Positions 8,626-19,186 of a stretch of 64,000 bases of DNA are shown here, in pieces; within the stretch, counting starts at the first letter, position 1, and each line of letters begins with the position of its first letter. The notes under the pieces were generated by a model. The model did no database searches, was not told the origin of the DNA, and worked only from the letters and a program-made list of their open reading frames with translations. The position numbers and the translations under genes were made by a program. The DNA lies in NCBI RefSeq assembly GCF_004521985.1, contig NZ_SBHZ01000012.1, positions 124,001 to 188,000 of the forward strand. Direction: 5' to 3'. The stretch comes from Ectopseudomonas khazarica (GTDB lineage Bacteria > Pseudomonadota > Gammaproteobacteria > Pseudomonadales > Pseudomonadaceae).

Positions 8626-9225
8626 ATGTCCCGTATTCTCGTGATCGAAAGCAGCGCCCGCCAACAAGGCTCGGTCTCCCGTGAGCTGACCCAGCAATTC
8701 ATCGGCAACTGGCAGGCCGCTCACCCGGCCGACCAGATCCAGGTTCGCGACCTGGCCGTCGACCCGGTGCCGCACCTCGACGCCACGCTGCTGGGCGGCT
8801 GGATGACGCCGAGCGAGCAGCAGAGCGAGGCGGAGAAGGCCGCCCTGGCGCGCTCCAATCTGCTCACCGACGAAGTGCTGGCAGCCGATGTGCTGGTGCT
8901 GGCGGCGCCGATGTACAACTTCGCCATCCCCAGCACCCTGAAAGCCTGGCTGGACCACGTGCTGCGCGCCGGCGTCACCTTCAAGTACACCGAGACCGGC
9001 CCGCAGGGCCTGCTGACCGGCAAGCGCGCCTTCGTGCTGACTGCCCGTGGCGGTATCTACGCCGGCAGTGCGCTGGATCACCAGGAGCCCTACCTGCGCC
9101 AGGCGCTGGCCTTCATCGGTATCCACGATGTGCAGTTCATCCACGCCGAAGGCCTGAACCTGGGGGCCGAGTTCAGCGAAAAGGGCCTGGCCCAGGCCAG
9201 GGCCAAGGTGGCCGAGGTCGCCTGA
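8626..9225 (+). CDS. azoR: FMN-dependent NADH-azoreductase
   Basis: The 199-residue flavodoxin-fold protein has the AzoR features ESSARQQGSVSR (phosphate-binding loop), APMYNFAIPSTLKAWLDHV (flavin-binding strand and dimer helix) and TARGGIY. These enzymes reduce quinones and azo dyes by two-electron transfer. I chose the ATG at 8626 because an upstream in-frame ATG at 8572 adds 18 residues that the family lacks. It ends at a strong terminator. Confidence 0.94.
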   Translation: MSRILVIESSARQQGSVSRELTQQFIGNWQAAHPADQIQVRDLAVDPVPHLDATLLGGWMTPSEQQSEAEKAALARSNLLTDEVLAADVLVLAAPMYNFAIPSTLKAWLDHVLRAGVTFKYTETGPQGLLTGKRAFVLTARGGIYAGSALDHQEPYLRQALAFIGIHDVQFIHAEGLNLGAEFSEKGLAQARAKVAEVA

Positions 9226-9266
9226 TCCCACTCTCTCTCCTGAGCGCCCGTCCACGGGCGTGTTGC

Positions 9267-9301
9267 GCCGGTCGCTTCGCTACGAGGTGGCCGGCTTTTT
9301 T
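9267..9301 (+). terminator. Intrinsic terminator after azoR
   Basis: A 13-bp stem beginning GCCGG and ending CCGGC, with three G-U pairs in RNA and a three-base loop, is followed by seven T residues. A second short hairpin (CGCCCGT/ACGGGCG) lies at 9245-9260. Confidence 0.8.
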
Positions 9302-9386
9302 GCATGGCCGGCCGCTCGCTGGCCGGGCATGCATTGTCCGCTGCCGGCGAACGCGCTAAGGTCGCCGCCTTCCTTCGGAGGTGGCT

Positions 9387-10250
9387 GTGCGATATCTGCT
9401 GATAGTGACCCTGCTGTGGGCCTTTTCCTTCAGTCTGATCGGCGAGTACCTGGCCGGTCGGGTCGACAGCTATTTCGCGGTGCTGACGCGCATCGTCATC
9501 GCCGGCCTGCTGTTCCTGCCGCTGACCCGCTGGCGCGGTCACGCCCCGGCCTTCGTGCGCGGCATGCTGGTGATCGGTGCGCTGCAGTTCGGCATCACCT
9601 ACGTCTGCCTGTACCTCAGTTTCTCGGTGCTGACGGTGCCGGAGGTGCTGCTGTTCACCATCCTCACGCCGTTGCATGTGACGCTGATCGAGGATGCGCT
9701 CAACCGCCGCTTCAACCCCTGGGCGCTGCTCGCCGCTCTGGTGGCCGTGCTGGGCGCCGGGATCATCCGCTATGACGGGATCAGCAGCAGTTTCCTGCTG
9801 GGCTTCCTGCTGCTGCAGGTGGCCAATTTCACCTTCGCCGCCGGCCAGGTGCTGTACAAGCACCTGCTGCTGAAGTTTCCCTCGAGCGAGCCGCAGTACC
9901 GGCGTTTCGGCTTCTTCTACCTCGGCGCCTTGCTGATCGCGTTGCCGGCCTTCCTGCTGCTGGGCAATGGCGAGCGGCTGCCGAGCAGCGCCTTGCAATG
10001 GGGCGTGCTCGGCTGGCTCGGCGTGGTCGCCTCCGGCCTGGGTCTGTACTGGTGGAACAAGGGCGCCAGCCTGGTCGACGGCGGCACCCTGGCGGTGATG
10101 AACAACGCCCTGGTGCCGGCCGGCCTGCTGGTCAACCTGCTGATCTGGAACCATGACGCCGATCTGCTGCGCCTGGCCATCGGTGGCGCGGTCATCGCCC
10201 TGTCACTGCCGGTGGCGGGTCTGGGGCGCAAGCCCGCGAGGATTGGCTGA
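9387..10250 (+). CDS. DMT-family (EamA) transporter
   Basis: The 287-residue protein has ten predicted membrane helices in two EamA domains; the family moves amino acids, carboxylates or amines. I chose the GTG at 9387 because GGAGG at 9377-9381 sits five bases upstream; another GTG at 9381 is too close to it. The stop codon overlaps the start of rarD by one base (TGATG), so the two exporters are translationally coupled. Confidence 0.85.
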   Translation: MRYLLIVTLLWAFSFSLIGEYLAGRVDSYFAVLTRIVIAGLLFLPLTRWRGHAPAFVRGMLVIGALQFGITYVCLYLSFSVLTVPEVLLFTILTPLHVTLIEDALNRRFNPWALLAALVAVLGAGIIRYDGISSSFLLGFLLLQVANFTFAAGQVLYKHLLLKFPSSEPQYRRFGFFYLGALLIALPAFLLLGNGERLPSSALQWGVLGWLGVVASGLGLYWWNKGASLVDGGTLAVMNNALVPAGLLVNLLIWNHDADLLRLAIGGAVIALSLPVAGLGRKPARIG

Positions 10251-11137
10251 TGCAGCTTTCCGGGCGCGGTGTGGCGCTGTCCGTCGGCGCCTCGGTGCTG
10301 TTCTCCGTGCTGCCCGGCTACGTGCAATGGCTGACGCCGCTGGACGGCATACAGGTGTTCGCGCAGCGCGTGCTCTGGTCCATTCCGCTGGTGTTGCTGC
10401 TGGTGCTGCTGGCCCGGCAGACCGCGCTGCTGCGCGAGACGTTCGTGCGTCTGCGCCGCGAGCCGCTGCTGCTCGTTGCCTGCCCCGTGGCGGCGGCCCT
10501 GATCGGCGTGCAGTGGGGGCTGTTCGTCTGGGCGCCGTTGGCGGGGCACATGCTGGAAGTGTCCATGGGCTACTTCCTGCTGCCGCTTGCCCTGGTGCTG
10601 ACCGGGCGGGTGTTCTACGGCGAGCGCCTGCGCCCGTTGCAGCGACTGGCGGTGACCTGCGCCGTGCTTGGCGTGCTGCATGAGCTCTGGCGCACCCAGG
10701 CGTTTTCCTGGCTGACGCTGGTGACTGCGCTCGGCTACCCGCCCTACATGATGTTGCGCCGCTGGATGCGTTTCGATGCGCTGTCCGGCTTCGTGCTCGA
10801 GATGTTGCTGCTGGCGCCGCTGGCGATCTGGCTGATCGTCGCCCATGGCCCCGTGGATGCCTTTGCCAATCGGCCTGCGCTGTGGTTGCTGGTACCGGGC
10901 ATGGCGCTGATCGGCACCCTGGCCTTCGCCGCGATGATGGCGGCGAGCCGGCTGTTGCCGCTGGGGCTGTTCGGCATTCTCAGCTATGTCGAGCCGGTGC
11001 TGCTGTTCGCCGTTGCACTGCTGGTGCTGGGGGAGACCTTCGATGCCGGGCAATGGCTGACCTACCTGCCGATCTGGGCAGCCGTATTGCTGGTCGGTTG
11101 GGACAGCGCGCGTCTGCTGCGCAAAACGCCAGCCTGA
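10250..11137 (+). CDS. rarD: RarD-type EamA transporter
   Basis: The 295-residue protein carries RarD hallmarks: an N-terminal helix with LPGYVQWLTPLDGIQVFAQR, then WGLFVWAP and the Y-PPYMMLRRW region, across about ten membrane helices. RarD proteins are annotated as possible chloramphenicol-sensitivity or amino acid exporters; the substrate is unproven. It is coupled to the preceding EamA gene by a TGATG overlap. Confidence 0.88.
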   Translation: MQLSGRGVALSVGASVLFSVLPGYVQWLTPLDGIQVFAQRVLWSIPLVLLLVLLARQTALLRETFVRLRREPLLLVACPVAAALIGVQWGLFVWAPLAGHMLEVSMGYFLLPLALVLTGRVFYGERLRPLQRLAVTCAVLGVLHELWRTQAFSWLTLVTALGYPPYMMLRRWMRFDALSGFVLEMLLLAPLAIWLIVAHGPVDAFANRPALWLLVPGMALIGTLAFAAMMAASRLLPLGLFGILSYVEPVLLFAVALLVLGETFDAGQWLTYLPIWAAVLLVGWDSARLLRKTPA

Positions 11138-11142
11138 GGTGA

Positions 11143-11712
11143 TCAGGCCGCGTTGATGCGCGAGGGCGATTGCTGCGAGGCGGGGTTCTGCACCTTGTAG
11201 TGCACCTGCAGGGTGCCGCTGTTGAAGCGGCGCTGGTCGCTGAGCGTGAGGCTGCGCTCCATGCCCGTCGCCAGCAGCGGGATGCCGGCGCCGAGGAGGT
11301 GGGGCACCAGGTTGATCACCACTTCGTCGATCAGCCCGGCGGTGTAGCAACTGCCCGCCAGCAGGCTGCCACCGACCAGCCAGACACGCTGGAAGCCGGC
11401 TTCCCCCAGGGCGGCGACCGCCTGAGCGGGAGTGCAGTGGGTCAGTTGCACCTCGTCCGAGGCGCGCGGCAGGGGCAGGCGGGTGAGCACCACGCAGGGC
11501 TTGCCGGGGTAGGGCCAGGCGCCGCCGCGCTTGAGCAGCGCCTCATAGGTGCCGCGGCCCATCAGCAACGCATCGATGCCGGAGTAGAAGTACTGGAAGC
11601 TGTACTCCTCATCGGCCTGGCGCAGCGAAGCGAACCAGTCGATGTGGCCATCGGGGCGGGCGATGTAGCCGTCCAGGCTGGAGGTGACGTGATAGATCAG
11701 TGACGGGCTCAT
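11143..11712 (-). CDS. Dihydrofolate reductase-family (RibD C-terminal) protein
   Basis: The 189-residue product fits the RibD_C/DHFR-like family: SLDGYIARPDGHIDWF at the N-terminus, LLMGRGTYEALL, and VWLVGGSLLAG, the NADPH-binding strand. Such stand-alone proteins (YwjB/YyaP type) are widespread with unknown substrates. The start is uncertain: 11712 begins right at the conserved core, while ATGs at 11733 and 11763 add only polar residues. It converges on rarD with a 5-bp gap. Confidence 0.85.
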   Translation of the reverse strand: MSPSLIYHVTSSLDGYIARPDGHIDWFASLRQADEEYSFQYFYSGIDALLMGRGTYEALLKRGGAWPYPGKPCVVLTRLPLPRASDEVQLTHCTPAQAVAALGEAGFQRVWLVGGSLLAGSCYTAGLIDEVVINLVPHLLGAGIPLLATGMERSLTLSDQRRFNSGTLQVHYKVQNPASQQSPSRINAA

Positions 11713-11810
11713 GGGGCGTTCTCGGCTGGCCATCTGACGATTTGAGCGATGCCGTGGAGACAAGTTCGTCAGTGGCCATACCGCTTGTCGGCAGACCGTC
11801 GGAAGACCAC

Positions 11811-12242
11811 TCAGTCCAGCACGTTACGCAGGATTTCGTAGACGATGCCCGTCGCGACCGCCACCAGCACCACGTCGGTACCGATCTGCTTCCATTCGTA
11901 GCCATCGTAGTGCGGCAGGCGCGCGTTCAGGCGGCTGTCGAAGTTCTTGGCGATGCCCGGCGGCAGCGGCTTGCCGCGAGCCAGGTTCTTGGCGATGCCG
12001 GGTGGCAGGGACGAGGTCGGGCCGATCAACTGGCGGTTGTCGCCGAGGACGATACGCACCCGGCCGATATCGACGCTCGGGCCGCGCAGGTCGATCCGCA
12101 CGTCTTCCTGCTGACCCTGCTGACCCTGCTGGCCTTGGTGACCCTGCTTGCCCTTGCCCGGTGGCGGGCTGGCGAGGACCGGGGAGGCCGCCAGCAGCGC
12201 GCAGAGGCTCAAGGCTACCGCTGAGTGAGGCTTCATGAACAT
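11811..12242 (-). CDS. CigR-like exported protein with RcnB-type repeat
   Basis: The 143-residue product has a signal peptide ending ASPVLAS, a Gln/Gly-rich linker with the repeat GQQ-GQQ-GQQ, then the duplicated motif LPPGIAKNLARG/LPPGIAKNF seen in RcnB-like and CigR-like periplasmic proteins, and a C-terminal hydrophobic helix (VVLVAVATGIVYEIL). CigR is an anti-virulence membrane protein in Salmonella; in Pseudomonas the role is unknown. The C-terminal helix suggests inner membrane anchoring. Confidence 0.75.
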   Translation of the reverse strand: MFMKPHSAVALSLCALLAASPVLASPPPGKGKQGHQGQQGQQGQQEDVRIDLRGPSVDIGRVRIVLGDNRQLIGPTSSLPPGIAKNLARGKPLPPGIAKNFDSRLNARLPHYDGYEWKQIGTDVVLVAVATGIVYEILRNVLD

Positions 12243-12427
12243 GAGAGAGACTCCTCTGGAGTGATATCAATCTGACTCCCGGCGGGGCGCTCGGTTCCAC
12301 CCGCCGGTAGGAAAGCGTAGCGGCGAACGCATCGACTATCGTTGGCCGAGTGCAAAGAAATTCGGCCCGGACGCCGGAAACCGTTAGGCTATGCACCGTT
12401 TTGTCGATTTCTCGAGGTAGTGCCCCC

Positions 12428-13753
12428 GTGTTTGCCCAATTCGCCCTGCATGAACGCCTGCTGAAAGCCGTGGCCGAGCTTAAATTCGTCGAGCCGACGC
12501 CGGTACAGGCCGCAGCGATTCCTCCTGCGCTGGAGGGCAAGGACCTGCGAGTGATCGCCCAGACCGGCAGCGGCAAGACCGCCGCTTTCGTCCTGCCGCT
12601 GCTCAACCGCCTGCTCGGCGACGGCAACTCCAAGCAGCGCCTGAGCATTCGCGCGCTGATCCTGCTGCCGACCCGCGAGCTGGCGCAGCAGACGCTCAAG
12701 GAAGTTGAGCGCTTCGCCCAGTTCACCTTCCTCAAGGCCGGACTGGTTACCGGCGGCGAGGACTTCAAGGTGCAGGCCGCACTGATGCGCAAGATCGACA
12801 TCCTCATCGGCACGCCTGGCCGTCTGATCGAACATGCCAATGCCGGCAACCTGCCGCTGGATGAGGTCGAGGTGCTGGTGTTCGATGAAGCCGACCGCAT
12901 GCTCGACATGGGCTTCGCCGAGGACGCCCAGCGTCTGGCCGAGTCCTGCGGGCCGCACCAGACCCTGCTGTTCTCCGCCACCACCGGTGGCAACGGGCTG
13001 CGGGAGATGGTCGCCAAGGTGCTCAAGCAGCCGCAGCACCTGATGCTCAACAGCGTCAGTCAGCTCAACGAAGGCACCCGTCAGCAGATCATCACCGCCG
13101 ACCACAACTACCACAAGGAGCAGCTCGTCGACTGGCTGCTGGCCAACGAGACCTATGACAAGGCCATCGTCTTCACCAATACCCGGGTGCAGGCCGATCG
13201 CCTCTACGGCAAGCTGGTGGCGGCCGGGGTCAAGGCCTTCGTGCTGCATGGCGAGAAGGACCAGAAGGACCGCAAGCTGGCCATCGAGCGCCTGCGCCAG
13301 GGCGCGGTCAAGGTCCTGGTCGCCACCGACGTGGCGGCACGCGGTCTGGACGTCGATGGCCTGGACCTGGTGATCAACTTCGACATGCCGCGTTCCGGTG
13401 ACGAGTACGTGCACCGCATCGGCCGCACCGGCCGTGCCGGTGGCGAGGGCCTGGCGGTGTCGCTGATCTGCCACAACGACTGGAACCTGATGTCGAGCAT
13501 CGAGCGCTACCTCAAGCAGCGTTTCGAGCGCCGCACCGTCAAGGAACTCAAGGGCGTCTACCAGGGGCCGAAGAACCTCAAGGCCTCGGGCAAGGCCGCC
13601 GGCAGCAAGAAGAAAAAGGCCGAGAAGAAAGAGCCAAAGAAAGCCGCCGCGCCCAAGCGCAAGAGCGGCCCGCGCCCGGCCGGCAAACCCTCCGCGCTGG
13701 TCAGCGCCGACGGCAGCGCACCGCTCAAGCGCAAGAAGCCAGCCGCGGAGTGA
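12428..13753 (+). CDS. DEAD-box ATP-dependent RNA helicase
   Basis: The 441-residue protein (GTG start) has a Q motif (FVEPTPVQ), Walker A AQTGSGKT at 44-51, PTRELA, GTPGR, DEAD at 153-156, SAT at 183-185, and the C-terminal ARGLD and HRIGRTGR motifs. A Lys/Ala-rich tail follows from about residue 395, probably for nonspecific RNA binding. It is closest in layout to SrmB/RhlB/RhlE-type cold-shock or ribosome-assembly helicases. The GTG fits the conserved start FAQFALHERL; an ATG at 12350 would add 26 atypical residues. The gene runs directly into a repeat array. Confidence 0.92.
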   Translation: MFAQFALHERLLKAVAELKFVEPTPVQAAAIPPALEGKDLRVIAQTGSGKTAAFVLPLLNRLLGDGNSKQRLSIRALILLPTRELAQQTLKEVERFAQFTFLKAGLVTGGEDFKVQAALMRKIDILIGTPGRLIEHANAGNLPLDEVEVLVFDEADRMLDMGFAEDAQRLAESCGPHQTLLFSATTGGNGLREMVAKVLKQPQHLMLNSVSQLNEGTRQQIITADHNYHKEQLVDWLLANETYDKAIVFTNTRVQADRLYGKLVAAGVKAFVLHGEKDQKDRKLAIERLRQGAVKVLVATDVAARGLDVDGLDLVINFDMPRSGDEYVHRIGRTGRAGGEGLAVSLICHNDWNLMSSIERYLKQRFERRTVKELKGVYQGPKNLKASGKAAGSKKKKAEKKEPKKAAAPKRKSGPRPAGKPSALVSADGSAPLKRKKPAAE

Positions 13754-14063
13754 TTCCGTAGGGTGGACGACGCTTCACCCGTCCACCGGGCGGTGAGTGC
13801 AATGGTGGATGAAAAGAGCGTCATCCACCCTACGTTTGTGTCGTGCGCAGCAGCCGGCGGCGGGGGATTCCGTAGGGTGGACGACGCTTCATCCGTCCAC
13901 CGAGCGGTGAGCGCAATGGTGGATGAAAAGAGCGTCATCCACCCTACGGTTGCGCCAGTCGCAGCAGCCGGCGCCGAGGTGATTCCGTAGGGTGGACGAC
14001 GCTTCACCCGTCCACCGCGCTGTGAACGCAATGGTGGATGAAAAGAGCGTCATCCACCCTGCG
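13752..14063. repeat. Three tandem copies of an 83-bp palindromic intergenic repeat
   Basis: Near-identical copies lie at 13752-13834, 13866-13948 and 13981-14063, a period of 114-115 bp. Each begins GATTCCGTAGGGTGGACGA and ends TCATCCACCCTACG, so the ends pair and each copy can fold into a long hairpin. The 31-32 bp spacers are also related to each other (a shared CGCAGCAGCCGGCG core), which makes this a tandem duplication of a REP-like unit. It separates the convergent helicase and ABC exporter genes. Diverged copies occur at 21016-21086 and 39211-39280. Confidence 0.92.
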
Positions 14064-14077
14064 GCCTGTCCTCGTGT

Positions 14078-15922
<1,845 letters not shown>

Positions 15923-15958
15923 CCTGCCTCGGCATGGAGGGACGCCGATAGTACGCCC

Positions 15959-17023
15959 TTAGTGCGAGCGAGTCTCAGTCAAAAGTGGTTTCTGCAGTTC
16001 GCTGGCCCAGGCCAGCAGCGGCACGTCCAGCTCGGGCTGCCAGATGCGCTTGAGCAGCAGGTTCAGGTGCTCCATCTCCCCGCGTTCGAAGGGCAGGCGT
16101 GCGATGTGTTCCTGTAGCTGCCAGCGACCGTCGCGCAGGTGGGCGAAATCGAAGCGGAACGGATGGAACCCGGTCATGCCCAGGCGCAGGTCGGTGACGA
16201 TCAGGTGATCGCCGACCTGGTCATAGCGCAGCACGCCACCGGTGAACCAGTCCAGGCGCTCGTGCATGGCCGAGCCCGCGAGCTGTTCGCGCAGCTGCGT
16301 ACCGCGTGGCAGGCGCTGCAGGTGCGGCGTGTCGTCGTCGAGCCAGCCGACCAGGGCCTCGTGGTAGTCCTCGCCGTCGAGCACGATCACCCGCCAGAGG
16401 AGGGTGTTGAAGGGCGTCGGGGTGACGAACAGGCGTTCTGCCTGGATGCCCTGACGCGCCAGTTCCTGCTCCACGCGCTGTTCGGCCATGAACTTGCCGG
16501 CCAGGCTGAAACCGATGTACAGCGTCGACAGGGCCAGGGCGACGGCGGGTACGCGCCAGCTCTGCTCGCGTAGCCCGCTGAACAGGCTGATGACTACGGC
16601 CGCGATCAGCGGCACGGTATACAGCGGGTCGATGATGAACAGGCTGGACCAGGCCGTGGGTGTCGGCGTCAGCGGCCAGAACAGCTGTGTGCCATAACTG
16701 GTGAAGGCATCCAGCAGCGGGTGAGTGACGAGCACCAGCCACAGGGTCAGCAGCAGGCGCTGGGCCGAGTAGCCGGGATGAGGCCGAAAGCGCCTGGCCA
16801 GCCAGGTCAGCAGCAGGGCGAAGCCGCTGAGCACGAACAGCGAGTGGCTGAAACCTCGGTGGTAGGTCATGTTGGCCACCGCGTCGCCGTACTCCATGAT
16901 CACGTCCAGATCGGGTACGGTGGCGAGCATGGCGCCGTAGAGCAGAGCCTTGCGTCCCTGCCAGCGGCCGAGCAGTGCGCCCTGGATGCTGGCGCCGAGT
17001 ACCGCCTGGGTTATGGAGTCCAT
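15959..17023 (-). CDS. YdjM-type membrane-bound metal-dependent hydrolase family protein
   Basis: The 354-residue protein belongs to the LexA-regulated/YdjM family (Pfam YdjM), recognised by MDSITQAVLGASIQGALLG, then ATVPDLD, HRGFSHS and THPLLDAFTSYGT, the His/Asp motifs presumed to bind metal. About five membrane helices occupy the first half, with a C-terminal soluble domain. The ATG at 17023 has a GCGGAAG site at good spacing and starts exactly at the conserved MDSITQ. The biochemical function is not established for the family. Confidence 0.88.
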   Translation of the reverse strand: MDSITQAVLGASIQGALLGRWQGRKALLYGAMLATVPDLDVIMEYGDAVANMTYHRGFSHSLFVLSGFALLLTWLARRFRPHPGYSAQRLLLTLWLVLVTHPLLDAFTSYGTQLFWPLTPTPTAWSSLFIIDPLYTVPLIAAVVISLFSGLREQSWRVPAVALALSTLYIGFSLAGKFMAEQRVEQELARQGIQAERLFVTPTPFNTLLWRVIVLDGEDYHEALVGWLDDDTPHLQRLPRGTQLREQLAGSAMHERLDWFTGGVLRYDQVGDHLIVTDLRLGMTGFHPFRFDFAHLRDGRWQLQEHIARLPFERGEMEHLNLLLKRIWQPELDVPLLAWASELQKPLLTETRSH

Positions 17024-17154
17024 CGTGTGCTTCCGCAAGAGTAGAGGCCGCTACGTTAGCCGAGGTGCTGCCGGCGTGGCGTGGGGAAATTTCAAGCAAA
17101 GATTACAGACCGCGGAGGTATCCTGATGCGCATGTTCATCCAGAAACCCTGCTC

Positions 17155-17568
17155 ATGCTGATCCTGTCCAACAGCGTCCACCTCCCGCTCGATGAAATCG
17201 AGCTGACCGCCATTCGCGCCCAGGGCGCCGGCGGGCAGAACGTCAACAAGGTGTCCAGTGCCGTGCACCTGCGCTTCGACAGTCAGGCTTCGTCGCTGCC
17301 GCCGTTCTACAAGGAACGCCTGCTGGGGCTTGCTGACAGCCGCGTCACCGCAGACGGCGTGGTGATCATCAAGGCGCAGCAGTACCGCACCCAGGAGCAG
17401 AACCGCGCCGATGCGCTGGAGCGACTGCTCGAACTCATCCGCAGTGCGGTCAAGGTGGACAAGAAGCGCCGCCCGACCAAGCCGACGCTGGGGTCGAAGA
17501 AGCGCCGCCTCGATGGCAAGAGCAAGCGTGGGGCGATCAAGGCGGGGCGCGGCAAGGTGGATTTCTAG
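17155..17568 (+). CDS. arfB: Alternative ribosome-rescue factor ArfB (peptidyl-tRNA hydrolase)
   Basis: The 137-residue protein has the release-factor GGQ motif at residues 26-28 in RAQGAGGQNVNKV and a basic C-terminal tail (KKRRPTKPTLGSKKRRL) that enters the empty mRNA channel of stalled ribosomes. This is the domain layout of E. coli ArfB/YaeJ, which frees non-stop ribosomes. The ATG at 17155 matches the family start. The gene converges on mgsA with an 8-bp gap. Confidence 0.95.
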   Translation: MLILSNSVHLPLDEIELTAIRAQGAGGQNVNKVSSAVHLRFDSQASSLPPFYKERLLGLADSRVTADGVVIIKAQQYRTQEQNRADALERLLELIRSAVKVDKKRRPTKPTLGSKKRRLDGKSKRGAIKAGRGKVDF

Positions 17569-17576
17569 CGCGTTGC

Positions 17577-18041
17577 TCAGCTGCGTCCGGCCAGATAGGT
17601 CTGATAGTCGGGAATGCGGTAGCTGTGCTCGCGCTCCATCAGGCTGCTGCTGAGCAGGTAGTCGGCGCTGCTCTCGTTGCACGCCACCGGAATGTTCCAC
17701 ACCGCAGCGACGCGCAACAGGGCCTTGATGTCGGGGTCGTGCGGCTGCGGTTCGAACGGGTCCCAGAAGAACACCAGCATGTCCACACGCTGCTCGGCGA
17801 TGCGTGCGCCGATCTGCTGGTCACCGCCCAGCGGGCCGCTGATCATGCTTTCCACCGGCAGCTCCAGGCGCTGGCCCAGCAGCAGGCCCGTGGTGCCGGT
17901 CGCCAGCAGCTGGTGCTGGCGCAGCCGCTCGCGCTGGCGCTCGCACCAGTCGAGAAGGAAGCTCTTGCAGTGGTCGTGGGCGACCAGGGCGATGCGCTTG
18001 CGAGCGGGCAAGGTCGCCTGGGTGAAGCTGATGCGGCTCAT
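17577..18041 (-). CDS. mgsA: Methylglyoxal synthase
   Basis: The 154-residue protein keeps the active-site set of MgsA with an offset of three from E. coli: H22/D23, D74 in GGDQQ, D94 in FFWDP, H101 and D104. It converts dihydroxyacetone phosphate to methylglyoxal and phosphate. A strong GAGGAGG ribosome binding site precedes the start, and the gene lies 13 bp downstream of gap, so methylglyoxal synthesis is probably cotranscribed with the triose-phosphate enzyme. Confidence 0.96.
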   Translation of the reverse strand: MSRISFTQATLPARKRIALVAHDHCKSFLLDWCERQRERLRQHQLLATGTTGLLLGQRLELPVESMISGPLGGDQQIGARIAEQRVDMLVFFWDPFEPQPHDPDIKALLRVAAVWNIPVACNESSADYLLSSSLMEREHSYRIPDYQTYLAGRS

Positions 18042-18054
18042 CGGACCTCCTCTT

Positions 18055-19056
18055 TCAGTTCATGCGCGCCAGGAGCAGGCAGTTGTCCAGCATGCGGTTG
18101 GAGAAGCCCCACTCGTTGTCATACCAGGCCATGACCTTGAGCAGCCGGCCGCTGACCTTGGTGTGGTTGGCATCGAAGATCGACGACAGCGGATTGTGGT
18201 TGAAGTCGCAGGACACCAGCGGCAGCGCGTTGTAGCCGAGCACTGGCGAGCGTTCGCTGGCCGCCTTGAGCAGGGCGTTGACCTCGCTCGCGTCGGTGTC
18301 GCGTTTGACCTGCAGGGTCAGGTCGACCAGCGAGACGTTGATCACCGGCACCCGCACCGCCATGCCGGTGAGCTTGCCCGCCAGCTCCGGCAGGACCAGG
18401 CCGACGGCCTCGGCGGCGCCGGTCTTGGTCGGGATCATCGACTGGGTGGCCGAGCGCGCGCGATAGGGGTCGCTGTGATAGACGTCGGAAAGGTTCTGGT
18501 CGTTGGTGTAGGCGTGAATGGTGGTCATCAGGCCCTGTTCGATGCCCAGCTCGCGTTGCAGCACCTGAGCCACGGGCGCCAGGCAGTTGGTGGTGCAGGA
18601 GGCGTTGGAGATGATCTGCATGGCCGGCGTCAGGACTTCGTCGTTGACCCCGTAGACCAGCGTCGCATCGGCCCCTTTGGCCGGAGCCGAGATCAGCACC
18701 TTGCGCGCACCCGCGGCCAGGTGTGCGGCGGCCTTGTCGCGTTCGGTGAACAGCCCGGTGCATTCGAGCACCACGTCGACCTGGTGTGCCCGCCACGGCA
18801 GGTCGGCGGGGTTGCGGATGGCGCTGACGGCGATGCGGTCACCCTTGATCCACAGGCATTCGCCATCGACCCGCACCTCTTCGGGGAAATGCCCGTGTAC
18901 GCTGTCATAGTGCAGCAGGTGGGCGTTGATCGCGCTGTCCCCCAGGTCGTTGATCGCCACGACCTGCAACTGCTGGCGGTAGTTCTGGGTATAGAGTGCT
19001 CGCAGCACGTTGCGACCGATGCGGCCAAAACCGTTGATGGCGATTCGTAGCGTCAT
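18055..19056 (-). CDS. gap: Glyceraldehyde-3-phosphate dehydrogenase
   Basis: The 333-residue enzyme has the NAD-binding INGFGRIGR at the start, catalytic C154 in SNASCTTNC, and the C-terminal signature WYDNEWGFSNRM. It oxidises glyceraldehyde 3-phosphate in the lower Entner-Doudoroff/glycolytic route. It is divergent from edd, the known arrangement for the HexR-controlled glucose catabolic genes of Pseudomonas, and is followed closely by mgsA. Confidence 0.96.
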   Translation of the reverse strand: MTLRIAINGFGRIGRNVLRALYTQNYRQQLQVVAINDLGDSAINAHLLHYDSVHGHFPEEVRVDGECLWIKGDRIAVSAIRNPADLPWRAHQVDVVLECTGLFTERDKAAAHLAAGARKVLISAPAKGADATLVYGVNDEVLTPAMQIISNASCTTNCLAPVAQVLQRELGIEQGLMTTIHAYTNDQNLSDVYHSDPYRARSATQSMIPTKTGAAEAVGLVLPELAGKLTGMAVRVPVINVSLVDLTLQVKRDTDASEVNALLKAASERSPVLGYNALPLVSCDFNHNPLSSIFDANHTKVSGRLLKVMAWYDNEWGFSNRMLDNCLLLARMN

Positions 19057-19077
19057 GGTGAGGGTCTCGTAATTTTG

Positions 19078-19092
19078 TTGTTAGAATTACAA
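19078..19092. promoter_or_regulatory. Candidate HexR operator between gap and edd
   Basis: The sequence TTGTTAGAATTACAA fits the HexR pattern TTGT-N7/8-ACAA. It lies 22 bp from the gap start and 95 bp from edd, in the shared intergenic region. A related but imperfect TTTTGTTGTAAAT occurs near 19138-19150, closer to edd. HexR releases such sites when 2-keto-3-deoxy-6-phosphogluconate accumulates. Confidence 0.65.
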
Positions 19093-19186
19093 GATTATTC
19101 CCGTTGTCGTGGAAATCAAGCCCAATGAGTGGCAGAATTTTGTTGTAAATATAAATATGCGCTAGCTGTTAACCTGGAGATTCCTC

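Noticed and set aside
13752..14063. A three-copy regularly spaced repeat that might be a CRISPR array.
   Set aside because: Units are 83 bp, fully palindromic, and the spacers are related to each other, which fits tandem REP-like duplication. No cas genes are present.
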